From contig NZ_MKXO01000002.1 in NCBI RefSeq assembly GCF_001766415.1, positions 248,001-312,000 on the forward strand: a stretch of DNA of 64,000 bases, given 5' to 3'. The notes beneath the pieces were generated by a model that saw only the letters and a program-made list of their open reading frames with translations, was not told the DNA's origin and did not search any database. How positions within the stretch are numbered: position 1 is the first letter of the stretch; each line of letters opens with the position of its first letter. The DNA is from Exiguobacterium aurantiacum. Its GTDB lineage: Bacteria; Bacillota; Bacilli; Exiguobacteriales; Exiguobacteriaceae. Made by a program: the position numbers and the translations under genes. Below are positions 54,524 to 63,338 of this stretch, in pieces.

Positions 54524-55819
54524 TCAATCGCCGCGTAACGTTGACAACATCCATGATTTTTCTGAAGCGTGGTCTTTCAAGTTCAACAGCACGTCCTCAG
54601 GGTAATAAATTTTCTCGTCCGACTGTCGCGAATTCAAAATCGATTGGACGAGCATCGACACCTCTGAAATCTCGCGACGGTCGCCGTCGTTCATCTGCAG
54701 GTAAATCCCTTCGTACGTGCCGTGCCCTTTATATAGATCATATGGCAGCTGGCTGAGCTGGTCCTCGAGCAAATAATAGCGCGTCGGCAACCCGATCGCT
54801 TCCATCGTCGACCGTAACCGGTCCATATAGCGGACACGGTTCGCTTCTGGGAAGTTTTTATACTTTAACAGGCGACGATTGACGAAACGGCTCGCCAGAT
54901 CAGCCAAAATCGGGTCTGCCTCGTCCATCCATTCTTGGAAATAGAAGTAGACGATCGTCTCGTCAAGCTTCAAATAGTGTTCGAGCGTCATCTCGTCATG
55001 GTTGAAGATCGGCAAGAAATGCTTCGGTGTCATCTCAAACACATAACCCGATTCATGCAGTTCTTGGGCCCGCTCGAGCACGGCTTTTAATAACAAGTCA
55101 CTCGAACGCGTCGCCGGATGCAGATAGACTTGCCAATACATTTGATAGCGCCGCATGATATAGTCTTCGATCGTATGCATCCCCGACTGTTTGACGACGA
55201 TTTGATCTTCGTCCGGCCGCAACACGCGCAGCATCCGCTCGAGGTCGAACTTCCCGTAACTGACGCCGGCGAAATGGGCGTCGCGAAGTAAATAGTCCAT
55301 CCGGTCGACGTCGAGCTGTGAGCTGAGCATGTTGACGATCAGCCGGTTCGGGTGCGTCTTGTTGATGATGGCCGCGACTTCTTCCGGGAACCCGACGCCC
55401 ATCTCGGAGAGGACTTTATTCACTTCCGTGTTCCCTAAGATGATCCGTTCCGTCCAGATTTCATGGCGGACCGAGAAGACGTGCTCGAACGCGTGCGAGA
55501 ACGGGCCGTGCCCGACGTCGTGCAACAGTGCCGCCGCGAGCAACAGCTCCCGGTCGCGGTCGTCCCATTCCGGATAGTCGCGGAACTGGTCGATCAACTG
55601 CCGGGCAATCTCATAGACGCCGAGCGAATGGTGGAATCGGGTGTGTTCAGCCCCGTGGAACGTCAAAAACGACGTCCCGAGCTGCTTGATCCGACGTAAC
55701 CGTTGAAACTCTTTCGTGTTGATCAACTCCCAAATGAGATGATCGTAGACGTATATATAGCGATGGACCGGGTCTTTAAACACTTTTGACCCAGATAGCT
55801 GACCTCGTGATGTGTACAT
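54524..55819 (-). CDS. ywfO: HD-domain phosphohydrolase, YwfO/dGTPase-like
   Basis: 431 residues (B. subtilis YwfO 433). HD metal motifs are HHSLGVYEIARQL, ALLHDVGHGPFSHAFEHVF, and a following Asp in QLDVDRMDYLLRD. YwfO is reported to hydrolyse nucleoside triphosphates, with dGTP among its ligands; the cellular role is unclear. ATG at 55819 follows AGGGGGCACCAAC. B. subtilis ywfO lies by ywfL (lipL), and the divergent gene here is lipL, so the pair is conserved. Confidence 0.9.
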   Translation of the reverse strand: MYTSRGQLSGSKVFKDPVHRYIYVYDHLIWELINTKEFQRLRRIKQLGTSFLTFHGAEHTRFHHSLGVYEIARQLIDQFRDYPEWDDRDRELLLAAALLHDVGHGPFSHAFEHVFSVRHEIWTERIILGNTEVNKVLSEMGVGFPEEVAAIINKTHPNRLIVNMLSSQLDVDRMDYLLRDAHFAGVSYGKFDLERMLRVLRPDEDQIVVKQSGMHTIEDYIMRRYQMYWQVYLHPATRSSDLLLKAVLERAQELHESGYVFEMTPKHFLPIFNHDEMTLEHYLKLDETIVYFYFQEWMDEADPILADLASRFVNRRLLKYKNFPEANRVRYMDRLRSTMEAIGLPTRYYLLEDQLSQLPYDLYKGHGTYEGIYLQMNDGDRREISEVSMLVQSILNSRQSDEKIYYPEDVLLNLKDHASEKSWMLSTLRGD

Positions 55820-55920
55820 GTTGGTGCCCCCTGCGTTTTATGTATTGTACTGATTCGACTTCTTCCGAGTCGTTCCCTCCATGCTATAATGAGGAAGACA
55901 TTATTTTTTGAAAAGGAATT

Positions 55921-56769
55921 ATGCATATGATCCATCCACTTTTACGGCAACCGACCTACCGCCTGATCGACCAATCATCGCTCGGTGCGGCGTTTCAAGC
56001 CGAGCAATCATTCGCGACGGACGATACGCTGTGCGCGTCGACGAAACACCAAGGCGCCGTCTTTCGGGCCTGGATCCATCTGAACACAGTCGTGCTCGGG
56101 ATTCAAGACGCGCGGCTGCCTCATCTGCGCGACGGGATTCGACTGCTGCATGAACATGGCTATCGTCCCGTCATCCGTAACTCGGGAGGACTTGCGGTCG
56201 TCCTCGACGAAGATGTATTGAACTTATCTCTTATTCTACCCGAGAATGACGGCATTCAAATCGATAGCGGCTATGAGGCGATGACGTCGCTCATTCAACA
56301 TATGTTCAAAGACGTGACGGACAAAATCGTGCCTGGAGAAATCGTCGGTTCGTACTGCCCGGGTAGCTTCGATCTATCGATTGACGGTAAAAAGTTCGCC
56401 GGCATCTCGCAGCGACGTGTCCGTGGCGGTGTCGCCGTCCAAATTTATTTGAGCGTCCGCAAGAGCGGAAGCGCTCGTGCCGCCCTCATCCGTGACTTTT
56501 ACGACCGTGCCATCCAAGGCGAAGCGACACGATTCACGTACCCGGCCATCGTCCCGGAGACGATGGCGTCGCTCGAAGACTTGCTTCACATCCCGCTCAC
56601 CGTCAACGATGTGCTCCGCCGCGCCTATGACGTGCTCGGGGAGACGAGCCGACTCGTCCCGGCAACGCTCGACGCGGACGAACAAGCGACGCTCGTCGTT
56701 CAGCTCGATCGCATGTGGCAGCGAAACGAACCGATCCGCGACATTGAACACCAACTACTAGAGGAGTGA
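55921..56769 (+). CDS. lipL: Octanoyl-[GcvH]:protein N-octanoyltransferase
   Basis: Moves octanoyl (or lipoyl) from GcvH to E2 subunits in the Bacillus lipoate relay. 282 residues of the lipoate ligase fold: YRPVIRNSGGLAVVLDEDVLNLSL, then GSYCPGSFDLSIDGKKFAGISQRR, where the Cys at about residue 141 is the acyl-enzyme nucleophile, and a weak C-terminal ligase part. The ATG follows AAAAGGAATTATGCAT; the second ATG three codons in is also possible. It lies divergent from ywfO and 7 bases before degV. Confidence 0.9.
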   Translation: MHMIHPLLRQPTYRLIDQSSLGAAFQAEQSFATDDTLCASTKHQGAVFRAWIHLNTVVLGIQDARLPHLRDGIRLLHEHGYRPVIRNSGGLAVVLDEDVLNLSLILPENDGIQIDSGYEAMTSLIQHMFKDVTDKIVPGEIVGSYCPGSFDLSIDGKKFAGISQRRVRGGVAVQIYLSVRKSGSARAALIRDFYDRAIQGEATRFTYPAIVPETMASLEDLLHIPLTVNDVLRRAYDVLGETSRLVPATLDADEQATLVVQLDRMWQRNEPIRDIEHQLLEE

Positions 56770-56776
56770 TCCAACC

Positions 56777-57622
56777 ATGTTCAAAATCATAACCGATACC
56801 GGTGCTGATTTGACGCAAGACCAGATCGTCGAATACGGCCTCGAGATGTTACCGCTCGGGGTCATCATCGACAACGAAGAGTTTTTAGACGGAGAGACGA
56901 TTCAGCCGAAAGAAGTATATGACGCGATGCGTGTCGGCAAGACGCCGAAGACGTTCCAAATCGAGGCGGCCCGGATTGAGCGCTGTTTCCGTCAACATCT
57001 CGAGTCTGAGATCCCGTTCCTTTACCTCGCCTTCTCGGGCGAACTGTCCGGTACATATCAGACGGCCGTCATGGTCGGGAACTTGCTTAAAGAAGAATAC
57101 CCGAACAGCACGTTCCATATTCTCGACACGCGGACCGCGTCGGTCGGACAAGGATTGTTCGTCCGAACGGTCGCCGAATACGGCCAAGACCACTCGTACG
57201 AGGAGACGATCGCCTACGCCGAGTCGCTCGTCGGGAAGATCCGCCACTTGTTCACCGTCGAATCGCTCGAGTACTTGATGCGCGGTGGCCGAGTTTCGAG
57301 AGCGAGCGCGTTCATCGGGGACTTGTTGACGATTTTACCGCTGCTCACTGTCCGAGATGGTAAGCTCGTCCCGATCGAAAAGATTCGCGGTCATAAAAAA
57401 ATGATGCGGCGCATCGTCGAGTGGATGACCGAGTCAAAACCGCTCATCGAAGGACATCATATCTTTATCGGCCACGGGGATGACCCGGCCAAAGCTGATC
57501 AGTTGGAAGCATTGCTACTTGAACAGATGAATCCGGCCAGCGTGACGAAGACGATCGTCGGTTCGGCAATTGGCGCGCACACAGGTCCTGGACTCCTTGT
57601 CGTCAGTTACTTCGAGGCGTAA
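56777..57622 (+). CDS. DegV-family fatty acid binding protein
   Basis: 281 residues. DegV proteins bind fatty acids and can supply the FakA kinase (FakB-like). IITDTGADLTQD at the start, FSGELSGTYQTAVMV, LDTRTASVGQG and the fatty-acid pocket GRVSRASAFIGDLLTILPLLTV are present. Whether it works as FakB is unknown, since no fakA is here. Only 7 bases after lipL, hence one operon. Confidence 0.9.
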   Translation: MFKIITDTGADLTQDQIVEYGLEMLPLGVIIDNEEFLDGETIQPKEVYDAMRVGKTPKTFQIEAARIERCFRQHLESEIPFLYLAFSGELSGTYQTAVMVGNLLKEEYPNSTFHILDTRTASVGQGLFVRTVAEYGQDHSYEETIAYAESLVGKIRHLFTVESLEYLMRGGRVSRASAFIGDLLTILPLLTVRDGKLVPIEKIRGHKKMMRRIVEWMTESKPLIEGHHIFIGHGDDPAKADQLEALLLEQMNPASVTKTIVGSAIGAHTGPGLLVVSYFEA

Positions 57623-57631
57623 ACTAAAACT

Positions 57632-57668
57632 AAAAACAGCGAGCACCCTCAAGGGCGCTCGCTGTTTT
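57632..57668. terminator. Bidirectional terminator between degV and nagZ
   Basis: AAAACAGCGAGC pairs with GCTCGCTGTTTT around CACCCTCAAGGGC-type loop; T run on both sides. Confidence 0.85.
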
Positions 57669-59617
57669 CATTTATTCCAGTTTTTGAAGCCGTCACCGAA
57701 TTCGAAGTGGAGTTCGTCACCGAACATACCGTTCTCAAACGTCGGGACGTCGACCGGGAGCTTGCCTCCTGGTTTGACTTCACCGAAGATGGCGCGGATG
57801 CCAGCCGGAAGGTTTGGTCCAGCCGACTTGGCGTTACCTGCTTCAGAGTCCGGTCCGTTCGGGTCACCTTTAAAGCCATAGATGAGCAGCTGGGCCGGCG
57901 CATCCGGTTGGACGGCCACATCGTACGGGTTACGAAGGCTGAGCAACACCGATTTCTTGCCCGTCTCGTTGGCATAGCGGAACACTTCTGCCGGAACATA
58001 ATTGTCCGCTGACGTCGCTTTCAGCTTGGCGCTGTTGTTGACGTTCGAGCCGACGATGATGTAGTCGGCCGCCTCGACTTTTTGTTTTAAATCTGGGTTT
58101 TGGTCAAGGTGCGGTGTCGACGCCGTATAGTTCGCCGTGATGACGTTCACTTGCTTCATGTTGCCCGCGTTCTTTTTAAGCGATTTGATCGTCTTGACCA
58201 TGCTGTCGGTCTGATCTTTTGCTGGCGAGATGACGAGCACCGTCTCCCCTTTTTTCGGTTTGAACGGAAGTGTCTTGTCGTCGTTCTTCACGAGTGTGAC
58301 GGCCGCTTCGGCAATCTCACGTTCTGTCGCTTTATGCTCGGCACTACCGACGACCGCATTTGCTTCCGCGAGTTTCGCCTCGAGCGTCGTCGTATCCATT
58401 GACTCGCTCCAGATGCCGCGTTCCGCTTTCAGCTTCAAGATCCGTTCGACCGCTTCATCGATCTTCGCTTCTGGCAAACGGCCGCTCTCGACAGCCGCCA
58501 TGACGTCTTCAAAGATCGTCTCAAGTTTCACGACGTCCGCGTTCGACCGTAAAATCGTCGGCATGAGGGCGATATCGACACCCGCCTCAAACGTCTTGAT
58601 GACCGCCTCGGCTTCTGTGAAGTTGTCCGTGATCGCCTTCATGTTGAGGGCATCCGTGATGACGATGCCGTCATAGCCCATCTCGTCACGCAAGACGCCG
58701 GTGATGACGTCGTCAGAGAGCGTCGCCGGGAGCGGGAACGTGCCGCGCGGCGAGTTGACGACCTCGTCCTCGATTTGTGGCATCCCGATATGGGCCGTCA
58801 TGATCATATCGATACCTTCCGTGATAGCCCGCTTGAACGGCAACAGCTCGAGCCCGCGCAAGTCTTCGAGTGACTTATCGACGATCGGCAAGCCGTAGTG
58901 CGAGTCGACGGCCGTGTCGCCGTGTCCCGGGAAATGTTTCGCCGTCGCGGCAACGCCTTGGTCTTGAATCCCTTGCGTCATCGCCGAGCCGAGTTCACCG
59001 ACGAGTTCCGGATCACTCGAGAACGAGCGGACCCCGATGACCGGGTTGGCCGGGTTGTTGTTGACGTCTAAGACCGGACCGAAGTTGACGTTCACCCCGA
59101 GCGCATTCAACTCTGACCCGATGATGTTCCCCGCATCATACGCGTATTGGCTGCTCCGCGTCGCCCCAAGCGCCATGTTCCCCGGCAAGTTCGTGCCGGT
59201 TCCGAGCCGAGTCACGATCCCGCCTTCTTGGTCGATCGTGATGAAGAGCGGAATGTCGTTGCTGTCGTCTTGCTTGACGACTTCTTGCAGGTCGTGGACG
59301 AGTTTCGTCGTCTGTTCGGTCTCGGTCACGTTTTCCGCGAACAAGATGACGCCTCCAAGGTCGAACCGGTCGATGACCCGTGCCACATCTGGCGCGAGTG
59401 CCGTATGGTTCGTCCCGTTCCAAAGTCGGAAGTCTGGCATGATCATCTGTCCGAGTTTCTGTTCAAGCGTCATCGCCTCGAGTTGCGCGTTCACCCGTGC
59501 TTCAATCGATTGTGCCGGCGTCTCCTCTGCCACGACCGCGTTTGCCATCGGGACGGACGAGACGAGTAACGCTGTCGTCAATCCGAGTGTTGCTGTCCAG
59601 TTCAGTACTTTGTTCAT
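57668..59617 (-). CDS. nagZ: Secreted beta-N-acetylglucosaminidase, GH3 (NagZ-like)
   Basis: Splits GlcNAc from MurNAc-containing cell wall fragments outside the cell. 649 residues with signal peptide (residues 1-27, ending ANA), the GH3 barrel with KHFPGHGDTAVDSHYGLP and the nucleophile region GIVITDALNMKAI, and a second domain with KPKKGETVLVISPAKDQT, as in B. subtilis NagZ. In that organism it is in the mur operon; here it is 8 kb away with its own leader. ATG at 59617 follows AAAAAGGAGTGAAAAC. Confidence 0.92.
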   Translation of the reverse strand: MNKVLNWTATLGLTTALLVSSVPMANAVVAEETPAQSIEARVNAQLEAMTLEQKLGQMIMPDFRLWNGTNHTALAPDVARVIDRFDLGGVILFAENVTETEQTTKLVHDLQEVVKQDDSNDIPLFITIDQEGGIVTRLGTGTNLPGNMALGATRSSQYAYDAGNIIGSELNALGVNVNFGPVLDVNNNPANPVIGVRSFSSDPELVGELGSAMTQGIQDQGVAATAKHFPGHGDTAVDSHYGLPIVDKSLEDLRGLELLPFKRAITEGIDMIMTAHIGMPQIEDEVVNSPRGTFPLPATLSDDVITGVLRDEMGYDGIVITDALNMKAITDNFTEAEAVIKTFEAGVDIALMPTILRSNADVVKLETIFEDVMAAVESGRLPEAKIDEAVERILKLKAERGIWSESMDTTTLEAKLAEANAVVGSAEHKATEREIAEAAVTLVKNDDKTLPFKPKKGETVLVISPAKDQTDSMVKTIKSLKKNAGNMKQVNVITANYTASTPHLDQNPDLKQKVEAADYIIVGSNVNNSAKLKATSADNYVPAEVFRYANETGKKSVLLSLRNPYDVAVQPDAPAQLLIYGFKGDPNGPDSEAGNAKSAGPNLPAGIRAIFGEVKPGGKLPVDVPTFENGMFGDELHFEFGDGFKNWNK

Positions 59618-59942
59618 GTTTTCACTCCTTTTTGAAAGTTCCCCCGACCACAAACGAAAAGGCATGGAGGAATAAGCGTTGCCTCACCAACGCTCGTTCA
59701 CCCCATGCCTGATCGAATCAGTTACATATGGTCATTATTCAGGTGGTCAACGTCAGTATAGCAATTCAAAAAATGGGAAACAATGACTTTGATGAAAGCG
59801 TAACCATTTTGAAACATTTGACCTGTCTTGGAACACGTTCCACCTGTATTGGCAAAGCCAATAATTTGAGTGGTTCGATTTTCATTTGTTTTTTGGTAAA
59901 CTCATTTCGTTAGGGGTTGACATGATAAAGGGGGAATCCGAA
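59618..59942. promoter_or_regulatory. nagZ leader region and lipA upstream region
   Basis: No gene is seen. On the minus strand an RNA hairpin AGGCATGG / CCATGCC (59661-59667 with 59703-59709) encloses AGCGTT / AACGCT (59675-59680 with 59689-59694) and is followed by TTTTCGTTTG, so it looks like an attenuator 40 bases before the nagZ ribosome site. A promoter TTGACC (minus) lies near 59740. On the plus strand a -10-like TAAACT lies near 59896, before lipA. Confidence 0.5.
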
Positions 59943-60839
59943 GTGGCAAGAGGGGAACTGAAACGAAAACCAGAATGGCTGAAAATCAAATTGAATACGA
60001 ACGAGACGTATACCGGCCTTAAAAAGATGATGCGGGAGAAGAATTTGAACACGGTGTGCGAGGAGGCGAAATGCCCGAACATCCATGAGTGTTGGGCCGT
60101 CCGCCGCACGGCGACGTTCATGATTCTCGGGAGCATCTGTACACGGGCGTGCCGCTTCTGCGCGGTCACGACCGGGAAACCGAACGAACTCGACTGGGAA
60201 GAGCCGAAACGCGTCGCCGAATCGGTTCGGCTCATGAACTTGAAACACGTCGTCATCACCGCCGTCGCCCGCGACGACTTGAACGATTACGGGGCGACCG
60301 TGTTCGCCGAGACGGTCCGCTCCATACGCGCGATGAACCCGGAAACGTCGATCGAAGTATTACCGTCCGACATGATGGGCAACTTCTCGGCACTCCAGAC
60401 GTTGATTGACGCGGGGCCGGACATCATGAACCATAACTTGGAGACGGTGCGCCGCTTGACGCCACGAGTCCGGGCCAAAGCGACGTACGACCGCACCCTT
60501 GAATTCCTAAAACGTTCCAAAGAATTGAATCCGGACATCCCGACGAAGTCGTCGATCATGCTCGGTCTTGGCGAGACAAGAGAAGAATTGATTCAAGCGA
60601 TGGACGACCTCCGGGCCCATGACGTCGATATTTTGACGCTCGGTCAATATTTACAGCCGACAAAGAAACACCTCGACGTCGAGCGCTACTACCACCCGGA
60701 CGAGTTTGCCGAGTTGAAAGAAATCGCCTTGTCAAAAGGCTTCTCACATTGCGAGGCCGGTCCGCTCGTCCGCTCGTCATATCACGCCGACGAACAAGTC
60801 CATAAGGCACGTCGCCATACGATGTTGCCAATCGATTGA
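59943..60839 (+). CDS. lipA: Lipoyl synthase
   Basis: Radical SAM enzyme that inserts two sulfurs into octanoyl groups. 298 residues. Auxiliary cluster motif [15 protein letters not shown], radical SAM motif [15 protein letters not shown], and C-terminal [19 protein letters not shown] with the arginine-serine end. The start GTG at 59943 gives [14 protein letters not shown], colinear with B. subtilis LipA, and follows AAAGGGGGAATCCGAA; an upstream ATG at 59922 is possible. Next gene is lipM, 17 bases on. Confidence 0.95.
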   Translation: MARGELKRKPEWLKIKLNTNETYTGLKKMMREKNLNTVCEEAKCPNIHECWAVRRTATFMILGSICTRACRFCAVTTGKPNELDWEEPKRVAESVRLMNLKHVVITAVARDDLNDYGATVFAETVRSIRAMNPETSIEVLPSDMMGNFSALQTLIDAGPDIMNHNLETVRRLTPRVRAKATYDRTLEFLKRSKELNPDIPTKSSIMLGLGETREELIQAMDDLRAHDVDILTLGQYLQPTKKHLDVERYYHPDEFAELKEIALSKGFSHCEAGPLVRSSYHADEQVHKARRHTMLPID

Positions 60840-60856
60840 GAGAAAGAAGAGACACG

Positions 60857-61687
60857 ATGACTGATACAACATGGCACATTTTAACGACACAATCACTCGC
60901 CCCGGCTGAAAACATGGCGATCGATGAAGCGGTCTCAGGCTGGGTCGCACGCGGCGAGCTGAAGCCGACGCTCCGCTTCTATTCATGGGCCCCGCACGCA
61001 ATCAGCGTCGGGCGTTTCCAACGGGCGACGCGTGACCTTGACCGTGAGGCGCTCGCAGCGAACGGCATCCCGGTCGTCCGCCGCTTGACCGGGGGCCGGG
61101 CCGTCTTACACGCCGACGAATTGACGTACAGCGTCATCTTGCCCGAAACGACGCCGACACTCCCGACGAACGTCATCGAGAGCTATCGCCTGTTGACCGA
61201 AGGCGTCCGGCGCGGCTACCGAGCGCTCGGTGTCCCGGCCGAATTCTCGGTACCGTTGACCGAAGAAGACCGCGAAGTATTGCGGAAACCGAAGTCGGCC
61301 GTCTGTTTCGACGCCGCTTCTTACTACGAACTCGCCGTCGACGGCCGTAAAGTGGCGGGTAGCGCTCAAGTCCGGCACCAAGGAGCGGTCTTGCAGCACG
61401 GGTCGATCCCACTATCGATCGACGATGATGTCCTGTTCGACTGCTTCAATATGGAAGCAGACGAGAAAGTATACGCGAAAGCACGGTTCAGCAGCAAAGC
61501 GGTCGCTTTGAACGAGACGCTCGGCCGCTTCGTGACGTTCGACGAAGTCGCCATGGCGTTCGAGGACGGGTTCCGCGACGCGTTTCAACTGACGTTCGAG
61601 CCGCTCGTGTTCACGGCGACGCAACGAGATGAGATCGCTCGCTTAGTTGAAAAGTATGAGAGTGACGACTGGGTCTGGAAACGCTAA
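60857..61687 (+). CDS. lipM: Octanoyltransferase LipM
   Basis: Transfers octanoyl from acyl carrier protein to GcvH, the entry step of lipoate synthesis. 276 residues of the lipoate ligase fold: ENMAIDEAVSGWVARG, RRLTGGRAVLHADELTYSVI, and AVCFDAASYYELAVDGRKVAGSAQVR, with the nucleophile Cys at about residue 150 as in B. subtilis LipM. ATG at 60857 after AAGAGACACG. Same operon as lipA. Confidence 0.92.
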   Translation: MTDTTWHILTTQSLAPAENMAIDEAVSGWVARGELKPTLRFYSWAPHAISVGRFQRATRDLDREALAANGIPVVRRLTGGRAVLHADELTYSVILPETTPTLPTNVIESYRLLTEGVRRGYRALGVPAEFSVPLTEEDREVLRKPKSAVCFDAASYYELAVDGRKVAGSAQVRHQGAVLQHGSIPLSIDDDVLFDCFNMEADEKVYAKARFSSKAVALNETLGRFVTFDEVAMAFEDGFRDAFQLTFEPLVFTATQRDEIARLVEKYESDDWVWKR

Positions 61688-61700
61688 AATATGTGAACTA

Positions 61701-61738
61701 AAAATGTCCCGCTGAAGCGCTTCAGCGGGACATTTTTT
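61701..61738. terminator. Bidirectional terminator between lipM and the desaturase gene
   Basis: A perfect 16-bp stem AATGTCCCGCTGAAGC with its complement and no spacer, then T6 on the plus strand. Confidence 0.88.
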
Positions 61739-62753
61739 ATAAAGTCGTCTTCGGGTCGCGCAACAGATGCTTAATGTCGCGGAACGTGACGAACGTCATA
61801 TTGTTCGCATCGTACAATTTGTAACGAAGCGATTTTAAACTAGAGAACAATCCGATCGTCGTCGCTTTTTGTAGCGGCGGCGTCGCCGTATGCGCTTTTT
61901 CGAGGTTATAGTTCGGCACGCGCGGGCTCAAGTGGTGGACGTGGTGGAAGCCGATGTTGCCTGTCACCCACTGCAACACTTTCGGCAACTCGTAATACGA
62001 ACTGCCTTCGATCGCCGCTTTGACGTAATCCCATTCGCTCTCATCTTCAAAATACGAGTCTTCGAACGTATGTTGGACATAAAACAGCCAAATCCCGAGG
62101 ACACCGGCCGTGAACATCGTCGTCCCTTGAATGATCAAGAACGCCTGCCAGCCGACCAAATAAATCATCAGACTGTACAGCACGACGAGCGAGAGGTTGA
62201 TGACATGCGTGTTCATCCGCTCTTTTTTCCGAGCGTCCTTGCGGTTAAACCGGCTCGTGACGAGAATCAAGAACAACGGTCCGATACCGAACATGACGAG
62301 CGGGTTGCGATAGAGGCGGTACTGAAGACGCGTCCATTTCGAGGCCTCGACATATTCCTCGATCGTCATGACCCAAATGTCACCGACACCGCGCTTATCG
62401 AGGTTACCGCTCGACGCGTGGTGGATCGAATGCTCCCGCTTCCACTTCTCGTACGGGAACAGCGTCAACACACCCATGATTGTTCCGACGACGGCGTTCG
62501 CTTTCTTGTTTTTGAAGAACGAACCGTGCGTACAATCATGGAAGATGATAAACATGCGGACGACGAACCCGGCTGCGATGATCGCGAGCGGGATCGTGAG
62601 CCACACCGACACTTCGAGCGCTTGGTACGCAAGGAACCAGGCGACGAGGAACGGCAGGATCGTGTTGATCATCTGCCGGACACTGACTTTGACATCTGCC
62701 TTTTCAAAGGGCGAGACGTGTTTACGTAGCTGGGCAATCTTTTCTTTACTCAT
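61737..62753 (-). CDS. des: Membrane fatty acid desaturase
   Basis: Introduces a double bond in membrane phospholipid acyl chains. 338 residues with four to six spans and the three histidine boxes: HDCTHGS, HSIHHASSG and HHVHHLSP (with H-x-x-x-H near FYVQHTFED). The layout is like the cold-induced Des of B. subtilis. ATG at 62753 follows AAGGAGGCTCACAT. No desK/desR pair is in the window. Promoter with an operator-like palindrome at 62880-62898. Confidence 0.92.
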   Translation of the reverse strand: MSKEKIAQLRKHVSPFEKADVKVSVRQMINTILPFLVAWFLAYQALEVSVWLTIPLAIIAAGFVVRMFIIFHDCTHGSFFKNKKANAVVGTIMGVLTLFPYEKWKREHSIHHASSGNLDKRGVGDIWVMTIEEYVEASKWTRLQYRLYRNPLVMFGIGPLFLILVTSRFNRKDARKKERMNTHVINLSLVVLYSLMIYLVGWQAFLIIQGTTMFTAGVLGIWLFYVQHTFEDSYFEDESEWDYVKAAIEGSSYYELPKVLQWVTGNIGFHHVHHLSPRVPNYNLEKAHTATPPLQKATTIGLFSSLKSLRYKLYDANNMTFVTFRDIKHLLRDPKTTL

Positions 62754-63338
62754 ATGTGAGCCTCCTTGAATTCGACAGCGTTCACGACGCTTCTAAATTG
62801 ATGATATGAAATGAAACCGACAACCGACGTGCGTGAAGGTGAATTCATAGTATCCATATGATTATTTTCCCCACCTAAACTAATACCAGGTAATTATACC
62901 ATGTATTACACCAGAAAAGTATACGCTTGTGAACTACTCACCACTTATTTGAAGCGCAACCTGAAGTCGGCGCTGCTTGGGAAGACCGCGCTCTTGTTAG
63001 CAACGGTTATGGACCAAGCTCGCCCCATCCGGCGTCCTGAATCAACTTCAGCGTCTCCACGATAATGACTTGGTTCTCGTCAACGAGATGCGTCTCGTCA
63101 GCTTGCGGAAGACGTCGTGGTGTTCGTTGTTCCCCTCCATGGCGGTCGGTGTCGTGATCATCATCCTTTATCATCCGATACCCGCACAAGGGGCCGACGA
63201 GCCTGAAGAAATGGCGAACTTTCGTTTGTTACCCTTGCCCCGCGGGATGTGGAATACGAAGCTCGTGCAACGTCTACTGCAAACATGAAAACAGAGGGGC
63301 ATCATCCATTACGGATGGCGTCCCTCTGTTCGAATTCG
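62754..63338. other. Long intergenic region: desaturase promoter, repeat copy, degenerate sequence
   Basis: Minus-strand -10 TATAAT at 62898-62893, overlapped by CTAATACCAGGTAATTA (62880-62896), which resembles the FapR box at 11 of 17 positions. At 62929-62951 stands the 23-base repeat also present at 41655. From 62950 to 63280 the GC content and codon pattern look gene-like, but no frame makes sense: minus-strand fragments such as DENQVIIVETLKLIQDAGWG suggest a decayed gene. Nothing certain can be assigned. Confidence 0.5.
63288..63331 (-). terminator. Terminator of the alpha-amylase gene
   Basis: AACAGAGGGACGCCATCC pairs with GGATGATGCCCCTCTGTT (one bulge) around a 5-nt loop, then TTT on the minus strand. 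Confidence 0.85.
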
